64,000 nt of DNA from assembly GCF_016653295.1 (NCBI RefSeq), contig NZ_NHSF01000059.1, positions 264,162 to 328,161 of the forward strand, given 5' to 3'. The stretch's first letter is position 1. Each line of letters opens with the position of its first letter. Below, piece by piece: positions 60,641 to 64,000 of this stretch. The position numbers were made by a program, and so were the translations under genes. The notes below the pieces were generated by a model. It searched no databases. It saw only the letters and a list, made by a program, of their open reading frames with translations, and was not told where the DNA came from. This DNA is from Halochromatium salexigens (GTDB taxonomy: Bacteria > Pseudomonadota > Gammaproteobacteria > Chromatiales > Chromatiaceae).

Positions 60641-62220
60641 GTGATCAAATCGTGTCTAGACTCTCGCGCATCCTGTCATCCGTCCAGCCAACTCTGTCGC
60701 GCCTCCTGTCGACCATGCAGCCGACCGTGTTCCTCGGCTCGGTGGCGGTGGTGATCGTCTTCGTCACGCTCGGCGTCGGCTGGCCGGATGCTGAGCAACG
60801 CGCCTTTGGCGCCGTTCAATCGGTCATCCTGAACCAATTCGGTTGGGTCTATGTGTTCGGCGCGACCAGTCTGCTGGTGTTCGTGCTCTGGCTGCTAGCT
60901 AGTCCCTATCGCCATATTCGACTCGGTAACGATGACAGCAAGCCGGAATTTGGCTATCTGTCCTGGTTGGCAATGATGTTCAGCGCCGGAATGGGCACCG
61001 GCCTCGTGTTCTGGGGCGTGTCCGAGCCGGTGATGCATTGGAGCGACCCGCCCTTTGCACCGACCACCGAAGGGGGGCCAGTGCGCGAGGCGCTGCGTCT
61101 GAGTTTCTTCCATTGGGGTCTGCATCCCTGGGCTATCTACATCGTCTTCGGACTCTCGATCGCCTACTTCCACTTTCGCCACGAGCTACCATTGGCCCCG
61201 CGGTCACTCCTTTATCCGCTCATCGGCAAGCGCATCGACGGTCCGATCGGTCATGCCGTCGACATTCTGGCCACCGTGGGCACCCTATTCGGCGTAGCCA
61301 CCTCGCTCGGCCTCGGCGCGATCCAGATCAACGCGGGGCTGCAACGACTCTTGGGCCTCTCGCAGACGGAGTGGGTCCAAATAGCGATTATCGCGGTGAT
61401 TACTGCGATCGCGACGCTCTCGGTCATCTCCGGTGTTCATCGCGGCATCCGTTGGCTCTCGAGCTTCAATCTCGGCCTGGCCGGCGTGCTCCTGCTGTTT
61501 GTGTTCATCACCGGCCCCACGGTCTATCTGATTCAGCTCTTCATCTCCTCTACCGGCGCCTACCTGCAGCAACTCGTGAGTCAGAGCCTGTGGCTCGACG
61601 TGCGGCCGGGGAGCGAATGGCAGTTTGACTGGACATTGTTCTACTGGAGCTGGTGGATCTCCTGGTCCCCCTTCGTCGGTGTCTTCCTGGCGCGGATCTC
61701 GCGCGGCCGCACGATCGGCGAATTCATCGTCGCCGTCCTCTTGATACCGGTACTGATCACCTTTTTATGGCTGACAGTCTTCGGCGGAACCGCTCTGCAT
61801 GGTTCCCTGTTCGGCGACAGCGGTATCGAGGCCGTGGTACAAGCCAATGCCAGCGCGGGCCTCTACGCCATGCTCGAGCAGCTCCCTTGGCAGGCACTGA
61901 CATCGTTGCTCGCGATCCTGATGGTGATGGTGTTCTTCATCACCTCATCCGATTCCGGATCGCTCGTCGAGGAGATGATTACCTCGGGTGGTCACCCGCA
62001 CCCGCCCAAAGCCCAGCGGGTCTTCTGGGCGGTGATCGGTGGGGTCACCGCAGCGATCTTGCTCCTCTCGGGCGGGCTGCAGGCCCTGCGCACTGCCTCC
62101 CTAACCTCGGGGCTGCCGATGACGCTGTTCTTGTTGATCGCCTGCTGGGGCCTGCTGAAAGCGCTCCGGACCGACGAGCAGGTCGCCGGCATTCCCTCTC
62201 ATAAGGCATTGCGCGACTGA
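60637..62220 (+). CDS. BCCT-family betaine/choline/carnitine-type transporter
   Basis: This 527-residue integral membrane transporter has about 12 helices and the BCCT signature YWSWWISWSPFVGVFLARIS, plus GTGLVFWGVSEPV. GTG at 60637 overlaps the oxidoreductase stop (GTGA), so the two are coupled; the long open frame upstream is a shadow of that gene. Substrates of the family are quaternary ammonium compounds such as glycine betaine, taken up for osmoprotection or as carbon source. The actual substrate here is unknown. Confidence 0.9.
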   Translation: MSDQIVSRLSRILSSVQPTLSRLLSTMQPTVFLGSVAVVIVFVTLGVGWPDAEQRAFGAVQSVILNQFGWVYVFGATSLLVFVLWLLASPYRHIRLGNDDSKPEFGYLSWLAMMFSAGMGTGLVFWGVSEPVMHWSDPPFAPTTEGGPVREALRLSFFHWGLHPWAIYIVFGLSIAYFHFRHELPLAPRSLLYPLIGKRIDGPIGHAVDILATVGTLFGVATSLGLGAIQINAGLQRLLGLSQTEWVQIAIIAVITAIATLSVISGVHRGIRWLSSFNLGLAGVLLLFVFITGPTVYLIQLFISSTGAYLQQLVSQSLWLDVRPGSEWQFDWTLFYWSWWISWSPFVGVFLARISRGRTIGEFIVAVLLIPVLITFLWLTVFGGTALHGSLFGDSGIEAVVQANASAGLYAMLEQLPWQALTSLLAILMVMVFFITSSDSGSLVEEMITSGGHPHPPKAQRVFWAVIGGVTAAILLLSGGLQALRTASLTSGLPMTLFLLIACWGLLKALRTDEQVAGIPSHKALRD

Positions 62221-62334
62221 CCCATCGCCAGCGCAAGCAGCGGCGAGACCGGGAGCGCCGCTAGGGCGAGGATGCGTTTTCGCTGTTCATGTCGAGGGAT
62301 CAGGTGCGCGCCCATGACATCGCTGTGAGTAGTC

Positions 62335-63765
<1,431 letters not shown>

Positions 63766-64000
63766 CGGTCACTCTTTACAATTACAAACCATCTAACGGG
63801 CATCGCCGCGTACCCGCTGCTCCTACTCCGAGGCGGGCCCGGTGCTGATCGAAGAGCCGGCAGACCACAGCATCCGGGCTATGCGTAAGCAACTTCCATG
63901 CCGCACTTGCGCGTCGCGCGACAACGCCTAGCTGACAACGAGCGGCCGTCCACCACGCCCACACAACCGGCTGATATCAACCACAGTCCAGTTGAAAACA
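63766..64000. other. Right-edge region, nothing recognised
   Basis: No convincing coding frame, tRNA or repeat was found in the last 235 bases. Promoter sequences for the regulator gene (minus strand) would be expected here. Short open frames on both strands look like chance. Confidence 0.4.

Noticed and set aside
63782-63964. Small frame upstream of the regulator as a sensor kinase fragment
   Set aside because: The translation has no histidine kinase motif (no H box or N/G boxes).

Overview
The window looks like a chromosome segment of a purple sulfur gammaproteobacterium (Chromatiaceae-like). The evidence is high G+C, a complete soxY-soxZ pair, a 2[4Fe-4S] ferredoxin that closely matches the Allochromatium vinosum type as I remember it, and gammaproteobacterial gene order throughout. 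The species cannot be named from sequence alone. Almost every gene was read from its translation, with starts corrected from ribosome-binding sites and family N-termini.

Layout. 1-7.4 kb (minus strand): tpiA-secG-tRNA-Leu, then a strong sigma70-type promoter driving nuoABCDEFG; nuoG runs off the left edge. 7.5-14.1 kb: smpB (plus), then minus-strand ggt, ferredoxin, coaD, rsmD and a pair of M16 peptidases. 14.2-18.1 kb (plus): ftsY-ftsE-ftsX-rpoH. 18.3-23 kb: an exported Cys-rich unknown protein, a second unknown protein and a K+-dependent-type membrane pyrophosphatase. 23.1-26.3 kb (minus): a P-loop ATPase with a small membrane protein, and an EAL-like/HDOD protein. 26.4-43.3 kb: a conserved gammaproteobacterial block, also seen in Pseudomonas: a Yej-like peptide ABC importer, fabI, ppiD, tRNA-Asp, tRNA-Val, hupB, lon, clpX, clpP and tig (protein quality control). 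43.4-48.5 kb: a Sel1 protein, a 65-residue protein, a MoxR ATPase with a VWA/metallopeptidase-like partner, and a BepA-like M48 protease. 54-64 kb: lpxL-like acyltransferase, rhodanese, iscR, cysE, trmJ, suhB, an unpaired 2-oxoacid oxidoreductase alpha subunit, a BCCT transporter and an NtrC-type regulator.

The accessory region is 48.5-54.05 kb. After intact soxYZ and its terminator come a tandem-duplicated DUF1566 protein, an AT-rich stretch with a small membrane protein, and the broken remains of a second soxZ. That second soxZ is split twice by related IS607-family elements. The first (about 255 bp) keeps only the ends and the last 29 codons of tnpB, including the right-end hairpins expected of a TnpB guide RNA. 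The second (about 1.9 kb) has intact tnpA (serine recombinase) and tnpB (RuvC nuclease). The old soxZ 3' end and a terminator resembling that of the intact copy lie just beyond it. The remnant therefore looks like an orphan guide-RNA locus sitting next to an intact TnpB, and is the most interesting find in the window.
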